Shown: piece by piece, positions 1 through 10,582 of the stretch
Numbering within the stretch: the first letter of the stretch is position 1
Layout of the letters: every line of letters starts with the position of its first letter
Source of the DNA: Sipunculus nudus
Lineage: Eukaryota; Annelida; Sipuncula; Golfingiida; Sipunculidae
Length of the DNA: 64,000 nucleotides
NCBI GenBank assembly: GCA_026874595.1
Contig: CM049318.1
Span: 19,266,241 to 19,330,240, forward strand
Reading direction: 5' to 3'
Notes under the pieces: generated by a model
Database searches by the model: none
Seen by the model: the letters and a program-made list of their open reading frames with translations, nothing else
What the model was told of the DNA's origin: nothing
Translations under genes and position numbers: made by a program

Positions 1-809
1 GGGGTGGTTGACATTAGGGTGCCTCTTCTTACAATACTGCACCAATTAATTGTGAGGATCCCCTTCCAGTCTTCTTCCCTCATAACATACATTTATGGAC
101 TGCCAGATTTATACACAGCAGTGACCTCCCTGGCCAGAACAGGTTTATCAGCGTAAAACATACATATGAACCACATAGTGTATATATATATGATGGGTCT
201 GTATGGTAAAACAAAGGCAGGCTTTGTTGCTGTATATTCAGGCTGGTTAGTACTTTAAAACCATGGGCTTGGCTTCAACATACAGTAAGAGGTTTGGGGC
301 AGTTAGTACACACTCCACTCTGTCTATGTCAGTACCGTCATAGAACAGCCATTAAGCTCCGATCACGGATCACTGAGCACATCCTTTAGTACTGTTAGGG
401 CCAACTCAGCATGGAGAAGAAGCATATAAACCTAAGTATTCATATTCTAATTCCTGTTGTCTGTACACCAAGGGCTGCTCTTTGACTGGGGGCCACCTGT
501 CATTAGGTCTATACCAGGACCTCCCTAAATCAACCAATCATCCACATACTTCTGTGGGACAGTCTGCCTCACTTAGGCCAGACCTTGATATTTTCTGGTT
601 AACAAACCATCTGACCTAAAATTTCTTTATATTTAAACAAGGCCTACAGGCCTAATGCGAACCTGTGCAAAGTTTGGGAGTATGAATGGAGGTTTATTTT
701 TAAAATTTAATATTGATCCTTTTAAGTCCCACATATCTACCTTAGTCATTATGATTTTAGCAAAATGGACATTTCGGACCTGCAAGTTTCAGACTAGGAC
801 ATTTTAAAA
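1..809. other. unassigned AT-rich DNA
   Basis: No open frame, RNA gene or repeat was recognised here. It probably belongs to the large intron of the FAM117-like gene whose first exon is at 51946-52207 on the minus strand, but that rests only on gene orientation. Confidence 0.4.
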
Positions 810-2600
810 CTAGCATATGGGTAGCTGACAAGCAACTATGTGTATCTGCAGAAATCAGAGTGGGACAGGTGAAGTGAGGCATGGATTAAGTGGCAAGGGG
901 AATAGAGTGAGGTGTGTTGCATATTAGCTCGGATGTCTGCAGCGTAAACGTGAATGTAGGTGGTGCCACCTGTCATAAAATCGAAAGAAAATTGTCCAGG
1001 ATGTATAAACCTGCAAAATTCCAGGTGGATAAGTTAAACCACTGCTGAGATATGAGTGATTTTATCCCAAGGCAGATGAACAGATGGACAGTGTTCATAA
1101 GTGGTTGCAGGTGGCTCCACCAGTTTTGCTTATGACGAAGAGCTATGTGAGATCTATACAGAAGCAACATTTTGGCCCAATCGGTCAAACGGTTCCCGAG
1201 ATATGAGCTTGGATGTCTGCAGAGTAAACCTGAATGTAGGTGGCGCCACCTGTCATAAAATCAAGAAAGCTGTCCAGGATGTATAAACCTGCAAAATTTC
1301 AGGTGGAAAAGTTAACCACTGCTGCGATATGAGAAATATTATCCCAAGGCAGATGAACAGATTGACGCTGTGCAAAAATGGTTGCTGGTGGCGCCACCAG
1401 TTTTGCCTATGATGAAGAGCTACATGAGATCTATACACATGCAAAATTTTGGCCCAATCGGTCAAACGGTTCCCAAGATATGATCTTGGATGTCTGCAGA
1501 GTAAACCTGAATGTAGGTGGCGCCACCTGTCATTTAATCAAGAAAGCTGTCCAGGATGTATAAACCTGCAAAATTTCATGTGGATAAGTCAAACCACTGC
1601 TGAGATATGAGTGATTTATCCAAAGGCAGATGAACAGATGGACACTGTGCATAAGTGGTTGCAGGTGGCGCCACCGGTTTTGCCTAAGATGAAGAGCTAT
1701 GTGAGATCTATACACATGCAAAATTTTGGCCCAATTGGTCAAACGGTTCCTTAGATATGAGCTTGGATGTCTGCAGAGTAAACCTGAATGTAGGTGGCGC
1801 CGCCTGTCATAAAATCGAGAAAACTTTCCAGGATGTATAAACCTGCAAAATTTCAGGTGGAAAAGTCAAACCACTGCTGAGATATGAGTAATATTATTCC
1901 AAGGCAGATGAACAGATAGATGCTGTGCATAAATGGTTGCAGGTGGCGCCACCAGTTTTGCCTATGATAAAGAGCAATGTGAGATCTATACACATGCAAA
2001 ATTTTGGCCCAATAGGTCAAACACTTCCTGAGATATGAGCTTGGATGTCTGCAGAGTAAACGTGAATGTAGGTGGCGCCACCTGTCATAAAATCAAGAAA
2101 GCTGTCTAGGATGTATAAACCTGCAAAATTTCAGGTGGATAAGTCAAACCACTGCTGAGATATGAGTGATATTATCCCAAGGCTGATGAACAGATGGACA
2201 CTGTGCAACAATGGTTGCAGGTGGCGCCACCATTTTTAGTGTTTGTTATAAAATCAAGAAAGCTGTCTAGGATGTATAAACCTGCAAAATTTCAGGTGGA
2301 TAAGTCAAACCACTGCTGAGATATGAGTGATATTATCCCAAGGCAGATGAACAGATGGACACTGTGCAAAAATGGTTGCAGGTGGAGCCACCATTTTTAG
2401 TGTTTGTTATAAAGCTATCAAAGGGCTACATTTGTGCAAAATTTTTAGCCTGATCGGTCAAACGGTTCCCGAGATATGCAGGTTTATGTGTGGAAACAGA
2501 TGCACAAATGGATGCTGGGCAGCGAGGAAAGGTCAGAGGTCAACCAAAAATGAGGGCGCAGCAGTTCACATGTGACCTGATGATAAACCCAATTCGCGTA
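810..2600 (-). mobile_element. H1 element copy 1 (Helentron-like, carries 278-bp array)
   Basis: Similarity to the copy at 37099-38566 starts exactly at CTAG (810-813) and covers a leader (814-930), the tandem array and a tail (about 2480-2600) with the shared stretch GCGCAGCAGTTCACATGTGAC. Read on the minus strand, the left edge is a degenerate stem-loop followed a few bases later by CTAG and T, the arrangement of a Helitron-type 3' end. No Rep/helicase frame is present, so it would be non-autonomous. After about 2600 the similarity to copy 2 stops, so its other end (inverted GTATCCGCC motif in copy 2) is missing or diverged. The Helentron-like label is inference from end structure; a satellite-bearing element of another class is possible. 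Confidence 0.6.
930..2470. repeat. 278-bp tandem array, about 5 units, two palindromes per unit
   Basis: GGTGGCGCCACC or a near match starts at 959, 1110, 1239, 1387, 1516, 1664, 1793, 1942, 2071, 2220 and 2381. Spacings alternate 129 and 148-149, giving a 277-278 bp period. The two halves of a unit resemble each other: both carry CATGCAAAATTT-like and GAGATATGAG-like stretches after the palindrome. The unit is therefore an old dimer of a roughly 139-bp monomer. The ~61-codon open frames that recur in each unit are periodic by-products; the period is not a multiple of three. Confidence 0.9.
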
Positions 2601-2994
2601 AAATGCAAACCAAGTTTTTTTCAAACAGTTGAAAGATATAGTTCCAATAGTCTTGAAATTCTGCATCCAAACATTGTGTCTAGACCTCTAGACACATTGT
2701 CTAGACACTCCCCAGAGCCAGGTCAGTTGCCATGGTGATGTCTGGACCCCACCTGTTTGTACTGAGTGACCTCTTGACTTGGCTGCTGAAACTCATCATG
2801 TTTTCAAATCTGTTTTCAAATACAGAAAGCCTTTTTTAATTGGCTACAATGTTTTTTTTAAAACTGTATTTACCCAATCTATTCTTATAAAACTGGCAGG
2901 TCCCTACCATAGAATAATTCTTGTGAAGTTTAAACCAATCAGCTTAACAGTTTCATCATAAATCAGTGTATAAGCTAGAAGAGTTTAAAATTAC
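2601..2994. other. unassigned; small inverted repeat at 2676-2695
   Basis: Only a 9-bp stem (GTGTCTAGA and its complement, two-base loop) at 2676-2695 stands out. No gene is seen. Confidence 0.4.
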
Positions 2995-3535
2995 ATTTTC
3001 GCTTGAAAAAAAAAAACATTCAATGTAGGTGGCGCCACCGATACCTCAAAATCAGATATGACACATGTGACAAACATTAGTATAAAATTTGGTGATTATA
3101 GGTCAAGCCATTTCTGAGATTTTAATTTTAGTGTGCTTTTTTTGGACAGATGACTAAGTTCGACATGCTGTAACTCGGCCAAAAATCTCCAAACTGGAAC
3201 GATTTGAACAAACTTGAGAGAGATTGTTCCAGTGATCATTTCTGTGAAATATTGGACAATTTGGCTGGACAGTTTCAGAGAAGAAGATTTTTAAAGGTTT
3301 TCTAAGTTTTTTTTCTATAAAATCTAAATTAATGCAGATACCCAATAACAAGCTCCAGGGAACCAAGTTTCACATGTGACTAATTCATACATGTAATTTG
3401 GAGCTGCTAGCTCTGACGGTTTCTGACTTACAGCCATGGACGGCGGTAAGCCAGCCCTGGACGGCGGAGGGCGGACGGCTGACGATGGACGGACGACGCT
3501 GCGCCATCACATAAGCTCACAGGTTCGCTAAAAAA
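2995..3535 (+). mobile_element. D repeat copy 1
   Basis: Dispersed repeat paired with 4555-4895. Shared landmarks are GAGAGAGATTGTTCC, CATTTCTGTGAAAT, TATAAAATCTAA and the 3' edge ATAAGCTCACAGGTT followed by CTAAAAA. Copy 1 carries an exact GGTGGCGCCACC at 3028-3039 and a GACGG-rich stretch (3438-3502) just before its 3' edge, as in families A and C. No coding capacity is seen. Its class is unknown; the end structure suggests the same broad group as A-C. Confidence 0.65.
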
Positions 3536-4554
3536 ACAAAAAATTTTATAAATAATTTTCACTGGCCTTGTTACTCACTGAGAAATTGTCAATGTGATGA
3601 AAAATAAAGGCCTAATTTTTGGGTTTCAGCATGTTTTGGTGGCCACTGATGAAAGCAACTTTAGACAAGTTGACTGCTCATATTTCATCAGGAAATGTGT
3701 ATCATGAATGAATGCAGTATAAAAATAAGCAAGGTACAAGTCTACAAACCAAAGATAATACATATGCTTGTTCCTGAAGTAGTTTTAACCATTGCTAGAA
3801 AAATGAAATGATTATTTAAAATTTTATTTTTTTTTTTAGATTTCAATTTAGCTTTAATATTCAAAGGTTTCTTGCAACAAAGCCGCCACTGACTGTTGCT
3901 CAGTTATAATTTTAATACATAGCAATTGAACACACAGTTGTTTCACAATTCAAATATTATTCTTTTAATTCTGAATTCATTTTTCTTTTATTTTTTTTTT
4001 AAATCTTATCCTCTTACTCTCATCATTCCATAAAATACTCCACAAAATCATGTAAACCATATATTTTAAATATTTTGGCCTTGGATCTAGTGCTTGTTAT
4101 TCCACTCTTCAATAAAGGCACCAAAGTGATAGCATTCAATATGAAACCATGTATTTGTAGCCATACCATTCATTAAGATACTATTTATTAGTACTAATAA
4201 TGAATAAGTACAATATCCACAATTCACAACCAAGTAATTATCCCCTGGGGTAATGTTATTATCCTGTTATTATAGTCCCGCCAGGATGGACATTAAAACA
4301 GCTGATCTGGTGATAACTGTGATTGCTAATTCAATTATGCTAGTAGCACAGGGGGGTCAAATTCCATTACAATGGTTTTATTAATGTTTCATATAATAGT
4401 AACATTTGTTCATGAGGAAATTGGATATATGCACATATTCAAGTGGAGCACATAGCTGTGGTACTTACTCATTATTTAATAATAAAAGGGGCCACTATGT
4501 GTAAGCCATTTCCCAACACTAAACCTGATTTTTTTTAACTTACACCCGTTGACT
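3536..4554. other. unassigned AT-rich DNA
   Basis: Long A and T runs, no open frame or repeat recognised. Confidence 0.4.
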
Positions 4555-4895
4555 AACAACAGGCCTTCCATAAGGCTCCTGAAGGAACTGGAACCATATG
4601 AACATCCCTGAGAGAGATTGTTCCTGGAATCATTTCTGTGAAATCTTGAACAATATGGCTGCTAAGTTTTGGAGACAAACATTTTAAAAGTTTTTTTAGC
4701 TTCATCCCTATAAAATCTAAGAAAATACAAATAGCAAAAAAATAAGCAAAATCTGAGAGAGTTTCTTTGATGACTGATTTTTTTGCATTAAAAAATGCAA
4801 GCTCCTGCCATTTAAGAAAGTACAGGTTAACATTCGTATGACGAATGATACCAAACTTGGCATAAGCTCACAGGTTTCCTAAAAATGATTATGCA
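4555..4895 (+). mobile_element. D repeat copy 2 (shorter)
   Basis: Aligns with about 3180-3360 of copy 1 and ends with the same ATAAGCTCACAGGTTT and CTAAAAA edge near 4865-4893. It lacks the palindrome and the GACGG-rich stretch, so it is an internally deleted or older copy. Confidence 0.6.
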
Positions 4896-5784
4896 GTGAA
4901 AAAAGGAAGATATAGGAGATAAGTCAAAATGCTGGTATATGTGGAAAATTATAAAAGAGACAATTGTTTCATAAGCAAAATATAAGGATCAATGAAACTC
5001 CTGCAATGGGGAAGGAGCTTATGTATTCACCCCTGTTTATTCTTTGTAATTTTATGACCAGACTTTAAATGATATCACAGCTGGACAGGCATGAAGTTTT
5101 GTGGATCGATGGAGCATGACACAAGCTTTAAAATACTGCACTGGTAAATTACAGAACATGCTATTCAGGAAGACTCTGACACAGAAGTTTGTTCAATAAA
5201 TCATATTTTGTCTGTCTTTACTGAGGCATGCATTGTCTGACTTCTTTCTAATTCCTGTAAATTTATTACCATTATGCTATGCCTACATTCTGCCAGGCTC
5301 CCCATTCACATGTACTGATGCATTAATGTTGTTGTTAAATTTGAACAGGAGAACTTAATTAACCTGAAGTCTGTACACACATGATTTAACAGCTGACATC
5401 ATCTTTGTTTAAGTCTTAATACTGATGTAAATAAACTGTAGTGTAACCACACCATATGTACCATACTGTATTCCACAAGACAAGCACCCCAGGTATTAAA
5501 CTTATATCCCCTTCACACAGCAAATGATAAATGGTTTCAAACCATTTTATATACGAATTGGGCATTCATGCAGCAAACGAACAGCATTTTCAGGCATAGA
5601 AATTTGTTATAAAATTTACAGACCCCCCAGTAAATGTTTGTTCTTGCTGGTGTGCCTTTGCATGTGGGGGCAGACATTCTGCATGTACCAGATATGTTGC
5701 GCCCAAGCATGAAAATACAGGCATCGGCCCACGGGCCCCTAATAATTTCAACCCCTAATTTTGACAGCACAGAATTTATCTATC
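4896..5784. other. unassigned AT-rich DNA
   Basis: No gene or repeat recognised. Confidence 0.4.
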
Positions 5785-6135
5785 TTTGCCTCTGCCAGAG
5801 GGGTACATGTTCATCCCTGTTCGTGTATGTGTGTGTTTGTTCACAAAGTAACCCACACATTCATGCACAGAATCTCATGAAATTTTCCGGGCATTTAAAG
5901 AATAGGCCAATAAGATTCATTTAGATTTTGATGTGGATCTGGCCTATGATCTGGATTCAGGAACATCAAGGAATATTCACAAATATTAGTCACTTATGCA
6001 TGAATGAACCTGGGAATATGGACCAATTAGGTGAAGGCAAACACTGTTTTGGGAGCATCCCATTAGTGGGACTCCCCCTACCCCTCCCCCACCCCATATG
6101 GTGGAGGTTTGCATTCCTTAGAATGCAAATTCTAG
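5785..6135 (+). mobile_element. H2 element copy 1 (Helitron-like 3' end)
   Basis: First of four same-strand copies (others near 23876, 29266 and 34645). It opens with a small hairpin (CCTCTG/CAGAGG) and contains TTTTGATGTGGATCTGGCC-like and GGAATATTCAC stretches. It closes with a perfect 6-bp hairpin GCATTC-CTTA-GAATGC (6111-6126), five bases, and CTAG (6132-6135) followed by T. Hairpin plus CTRR then T is the canonical Helitron 3' terminus. It has no coding capacity and is about 350 bp. Confidence 0.7.
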
Positions 6136-7265
6136 TCTATATATATATGATACGATAATTTATGGCTAAAAGGAATGGGCAACTTTGGAATGCTGGAAAT
6201 GAACAGTTTGTCAGGAACAGCAGAGTCATGAGCAGCCTGCTTATTAGGGCATGAGCAATTATTAGCCCAACTAGAAATTGGTTAAACTTATCACACAGTC
6301 ATGCATGAAACAATGACCAAGTTATACAGGCCAAAGTTTCAGGAAATCCCTCATATAAATGACATGCATGCAGACAAAGGTATGTTTTGTGTACCTTAAC
6401 CATAACTGTAGGGTGTCAAGTGCAGTACTCTGAAACTAGAATGTTTAACTACAGGCCATGCCCGGGTGTTCGCTGACGTCAGCATCGACTGTTGATAGTC
6501 CATGAAGTGCCATATATTAACCGACTGCATTCTTATTGAGTGCTGACTCTGCTAGGGAGTGATATCTATAATACAACACATATAACAAGACCTGCTGACC
6601 TCAGATAGTGAGTTGTCAGGTACTCATACAGCACAATTCTTCACAATATACTTTACACAGGGATGTGTATATAAAAAAGAATTCGCAAAAATTATGATCG
6701 CAGAAATATGTTTTTATCATTCCCCCTTTTTTTTGCGTGGCTGGAAATCGGACATCTATATTGATTATGTCACATACCAGGGAGAGTAAAATGTTATTTG
6801 CTTAAATTTAACATTAACATGTAAAGTCCTGAATGCTAGGATCTGTATCATATTGAATCTTTAAAATGCCTGGGGTCATCCCAACCTTGAAATGTGGAAT
6901 GGGATTGCCCATATTGCAAGGCAAGTAAGCCTAAAGCAGTCAAGATTTAGGCGAATATTCTAAACAGTTCATTTTAAGTAGGGTGGCAGAGCAGCTTTCA
7001 CGGGTTTGTGCAATAAATAGTATTCGCATGGAAGTTTGTTAACTGTAAAGAAATTTTTGTAACAGGAATACTGTATTCAACATAATGAAAACCCCTTGCA
7101 TTCTCCAAATTAATTTTTAAACAATTTTTTTTTTGTACTAAAAAAAAAGATTAAATACAGCAGTTACACTAATGTCAAGGTCACTCAAGCCCAAATGATT
7201 CAATTTTGACTGATATAATGTAAATATACTCTTTAAACATTATGAGTTTTACAAGAATGCTCCAA
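6136..7265. other. unassigned AT-rich DNA
   Basis: No open frame, tRNA or repeat recognised. Confidence 0.4.
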
Positions 7266-7506
7266 CATTGGCATTTGGGGTATGGACAGTTGAGTGGTAA
7301 AATGCTCAGCTCTCTCTGCTGGCAACCTGGGTTCAAACCCTGGAGTTGTCATGAGAGTAGGCTGTAGTGGCACGGCCACGGTCGGTGGTTTTCTCCGGGT
7401 TCTCCGGTTTCCTATACCACTACAGACTACCGAATGCCAACATCTGAGCCATGGAGAGTGCCGTATATTAGTTATTACAACTAGTTGTACAATCAATAAA
7501 TAAAGT
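7266..7506 (+). mobile_element. tRNA-derived SINE with conserved central domain
   Basis: The head resembles a tRNA. An A-box-like TTGAGTGGTAA lies near 7290 and a good B box, GGTTCAAACCC, at 7330-7340. The body has a GC-rich stretch (7384-7412, TTCTCCGGGTTCTCCGG) of the kind seen in widespread metazoan SINE superfamilies; I cannot name the superfamily from memory with certainty. The tail is A-rich with CAATAAATAAA repeats (about 7490-7503). It would be transcribed by RNA polymerase III and mobilised by a LINE. Confidence 0.75.
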
Positions 7507-7989
7507 TTATAGACCCAACATTTGTGACAAATTTGTTCTAACATGATTGCTGAAGACTTTTTATGAATGTTAATATCTCCTTAGGTCAAACTGAAGCCAC
7601 CAACTGAATAATTTTTGAGGTGTTACAAGATCAGAAATTTCAAGCTTATTACTTTGACAAAATCTGGATATTTGACTGAGGTGGGTTTGGCTAAATTAAT
7701 ACTGTTTATGCAAAAAAATAAAAGATATGGTTCTCAGGCTCCGCCCGCCTAAATTTTAAACACATCAAAAATTTTTATTTTGATTTTCACCTTTAAGAAG
7801 ATAAATAAAACAATTTTGATAAGATTTCCTTTGTTATGAAGCACTTTTACCTGTTAAGAAAACAAGTGACCCAGGGGTCATGACGCTCAGCTGACCAGGA
7901 AGACATTGACAAAAGTAATTTTATCATCTGAATGTCAAATTTGAATGAAATACTTTTTCCAAACTTGACCTTTTGTATAAAATCATCCA

Positions 7990-8650
7990 ATATTCATTGG
8001 GGTACTATGGAGCTCTGTAGCATGAAGGATATGGGTAACAGACACCTATTTTCAAGGTTTACAAGATGACTTTTCAGGGGTCTCCCAGCATGTCAAAAAA
8101 TAAAATTCTAGGTCCAGTTATTGTGATTTGTGCCCTCTTAACAAATCCAAATGTTTATTATGGGGGGTATTTCAAAGCCGCATAGGATGAAGGATATGGG
8201 TAACAGAGATGTAATTTCAGGTGCACAAGGAGACTTTTCAGGGGCCTCCCAGCATATCAAGAAAGGAGATTCTAGGTCAAGTCATTATAATTTGTGCTCT
8301 GTTAACAGATGACCAAATCTTTATTCTGGGGAGTACTTTGGAGCCCCAGAGCATGAAGGATATGGGTAACAGGGACCTTATTTCGGGTTTCCATGTAGAC
8401 CTTTTATGGGCTTCCCTGGAGGTGAGGACAGAAGATTCTAGGTCCAGTCATGATTTGTGCCCTGTTAATATATGACCAAATCTTTATTCTGGGGAAACTT
8501 CAGAGCCCCATAGCTCACAGAATATGGGTAACAAGGACCTTATTTTGGGTTTCCATGTAGACCTTTTATGGGCTTCCCTGGAGGTGAGGACAGAAGATTC
8601 TAGGTCCAGTCATTATGATTTGTGCCCTCTTTACAGATGACCAAATGTTT
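7990..8650. repeat. 164-bp tandem units (about 4) in A1
   Basis: The marker CTAGGTCCAGT, or a near match, starts at 8108, 8272, 8438 and 8600 (spacings 164, 166, 162). Each unit also has a GGGTAACAG stretch and TTTGTGCCCTGTTAACAG. These sequences also form half of the 337-bp units further right, so the 164-bp unit looks like the simpler form from which the longer unit grew, or a deleted version of it. Confidence 0.85.
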
Positions 8651-8699
8651 AAAGATCACAAAAGTAGAGAAAACTAGATGTGTTGGAACGACACGAATG

Positions 8700-10480
8700 C
8701 CCTCGCCTTGGGCAAATTAGAAACATTTGTTAAATTTTGTAAAATTTTTTAAGTTCAGGAGGTGTTGTATGGTCAAAAGTAGGTCAACAAGGGCAAAATG
8801 CAAACTCGATCTTTAAAGGGTCATTATCAAGCAACACACCAAAATCAGGCCAGTATATGCAGGCATTGTGAAAAAAGTCCATATATGTGCATTTATCATG
8901 AAAATTTCTGTCTTTCATGAAATTTTCTATGTTCAGGATCTGTCATATGGTGAAAAATAGGTTAACTGGGACGAAACGCGAACTCGATCTGTAAGTGGTC
9001 ATTATGCGCCCACAGACCAAACATTAGGCCAGTATCTGTAAGCATTGCATTGCAAAACTAGAATATTAGCAAAAGTTGATAATCATTTATAAATTTAAAT
9101 TGGAGAGGTATATGCCATGTTTCAAAACAATCCACCAAATGCTTCCTGAAAAATAAGCTCCTAAGTTTTTTTCTATACTAAGCTCTGTATCCTTGAAAAG
9201 TAGGTCAAGATCACCTATCTTTGAACTTGACCAAGATTTTGTAAATATAATGCAATAGCACTGAAGAAATGAAGTTCCTGTGTTGAATACCTTTGGAGAT
9301 ATCCTGCACAAAAGGCCAAAATTGAAAAAATCCGATAAAATTTCATTAAAAAATGAGAAATTGCAGGTGGCACCACCAAAATTGTGCAGCACATACAGAC
9401 CATCAGTCCCAATGATCATAGTAAGTTTTGTGAAAATCCACACAATAGTTCCTGAGATATAAACTTCTGAGTGTTTTTCTATAATCAGCTGTAAAATGTA
9501 GAAAAATGGGTCAAGGTCACCCATCTTCGACCTTGACTGAGATTTTATCGATATACATCTTCACTGATGAAATAAAATTCCAAAGGTGAATCCTTTTAGA
9601 GATATCCCGCTCACAAGGTAAAAGTTAACAGACGCGGAACGGACGCACGGACAGACACCGGACAGACAGATGGACGGACGGACAGACGGACAGCTTCGGT
9701 GACGACAATAGCCTATCAGCCTATGCGCTGAGGGCCAAAAATGGCTGTACATGTGTATTTGTCATGAAAATTTCTATTTTTCATGAATTTTTCTGTTTTG
9801 AAGTTTTGGAGCCGTAAAATGGTCAAAAGTAGGTCAACCGGGACGAAATGCGAACTCGATCTGTAACTGGTCATTATCTGCATACACACCAAAAATCAGG
9901 CCAATATCTGCAGGCATTGCGAATAAAAGTCCGCACATGTGTATAATTGACATGAAAATTTCTATTTTTCATGAATTTTTCTATGTTTCGGAGCCGTAAA
10001 ACGGTCAAAAATGGGTCAACCGGGACGAAACGCAAACTCGATCTGTAACTGGTCATTATCTGCCCACACACCAAAAATCAGGCCAATATCTGCAGGCATT
10101 GCGAAAAAAAGTCTGTACATGTGTATTTGTCATGAAAATTTCTATTTTTCATGAATTTTTCTATGTTTAGGAGCCGTAAAACGGTCAAAAGTAGGTCAAC
10201 CGGGACGAAACGCGAACTCGATCTGTAACTGGTCATTATCTGCCCACACACCAAAAATCAGGCCAATATCTGCAGGCATTGTGAAAAAAAAGCCGTACAT
10301 GGGTATTTGTCATGAAAATTTCTATTTTTCATGAAATTTTCTAAGTTTTAGAGCCGTAAATCAGTCAAAAGTAGGTCAACCGGGACGAAACGCAAACTCG
10401 ATCTGTAACTGGTCATTATCTGCCCACACACAAAAAATCAGGCCAATATCTGCAGGCATTGCGAAAAAAAAACCGTACAA
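8700..10480. repeat. 180-bp tandem array of B, interrupted by C
   Basis: AACTCGAT recurs at 8803, 8981, 9853, 10035, 10215 and 10395. Spacings are 178, 872, 182, 180 and 180; the 872 step is one period plus an insertion of about 690 bp. Each unit holds an inverted repeat, CATGAAAAT...ATTTTTCATG. The three right-hand units are most alike, pointing to recent expansion there. Confidence 0.88.
9058..9740. mobile_element. C element nested in B
   Basis: Begins at CTAG (9058-9061) after AAAA and ends near GGGCCAAAA (about 9740) after a GACGG/GACAG-rich stretch (9630-9692) and a partial hairpin (AGCCTATGCGCT region). Its length equals the excess over the 180-bp period of the B array. It contains GGTGGCACCACC at 9366-9377. 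Internally it repeats GTCAAGGTCACC/CTTGAC-type stretches. No coding capacity is seen. Confidence 0.65.
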
Positions 10481-10582
10481 CTGTTTGATTTCGGAATGAA
10501 GGAATGACGGAATGACAGAATGACGGAATGACGGACATGGGTAAAACTATATGCCCCGGCCACTTTGTGGCGGGGGCATAAA

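Larger units (their letters stand above)
8674..10582 (-). mobile_element. B element nested in A1 (180-bp array)
   Basis: The left edge is CTAG (8674-8677) next to a hairpin GTGTTG-GAA-CGACAC (8680-8694); on the minus strand this is hairpin, then CTAG, then T. The right edge is a long hairpin at 10550-10580 (arm TATGCCCC-G-GCCAC, loop TTT). The flanks rejoin as the A-rich linker of the 337-bp unit (AGAGAAAA before, AAAATCGTAAAAAAT after), which is intact in neighbouring units and so shows the empty site. The interior is 180-bp repeats plus element C. No coding capacity is seen. Confidence 0.7.

Noticed and set aside
1101-1563. Recurring ~61-codon open frames with VGGATCH/AGGAT-type peptides
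   Set aside because: They follow the 278-bp tandem period, the GGAT words are just the palindrome in translation, and the period is not a multiple of three. They reappear in the second H1 copy for the same reason.
930-2470. CRISPR-like spaced palindromic repeats
   Set aside because: The spacers are themselves repeated and the setting is clearly eukaryotic transposon DNA.
3640-3670. Minus-strand QWP word as a possible FAM117 exon 2 (GQWP motif)
   Set aside because: A stop codon lies a few codons upstream in that frame and the flanking residues do not match the family.
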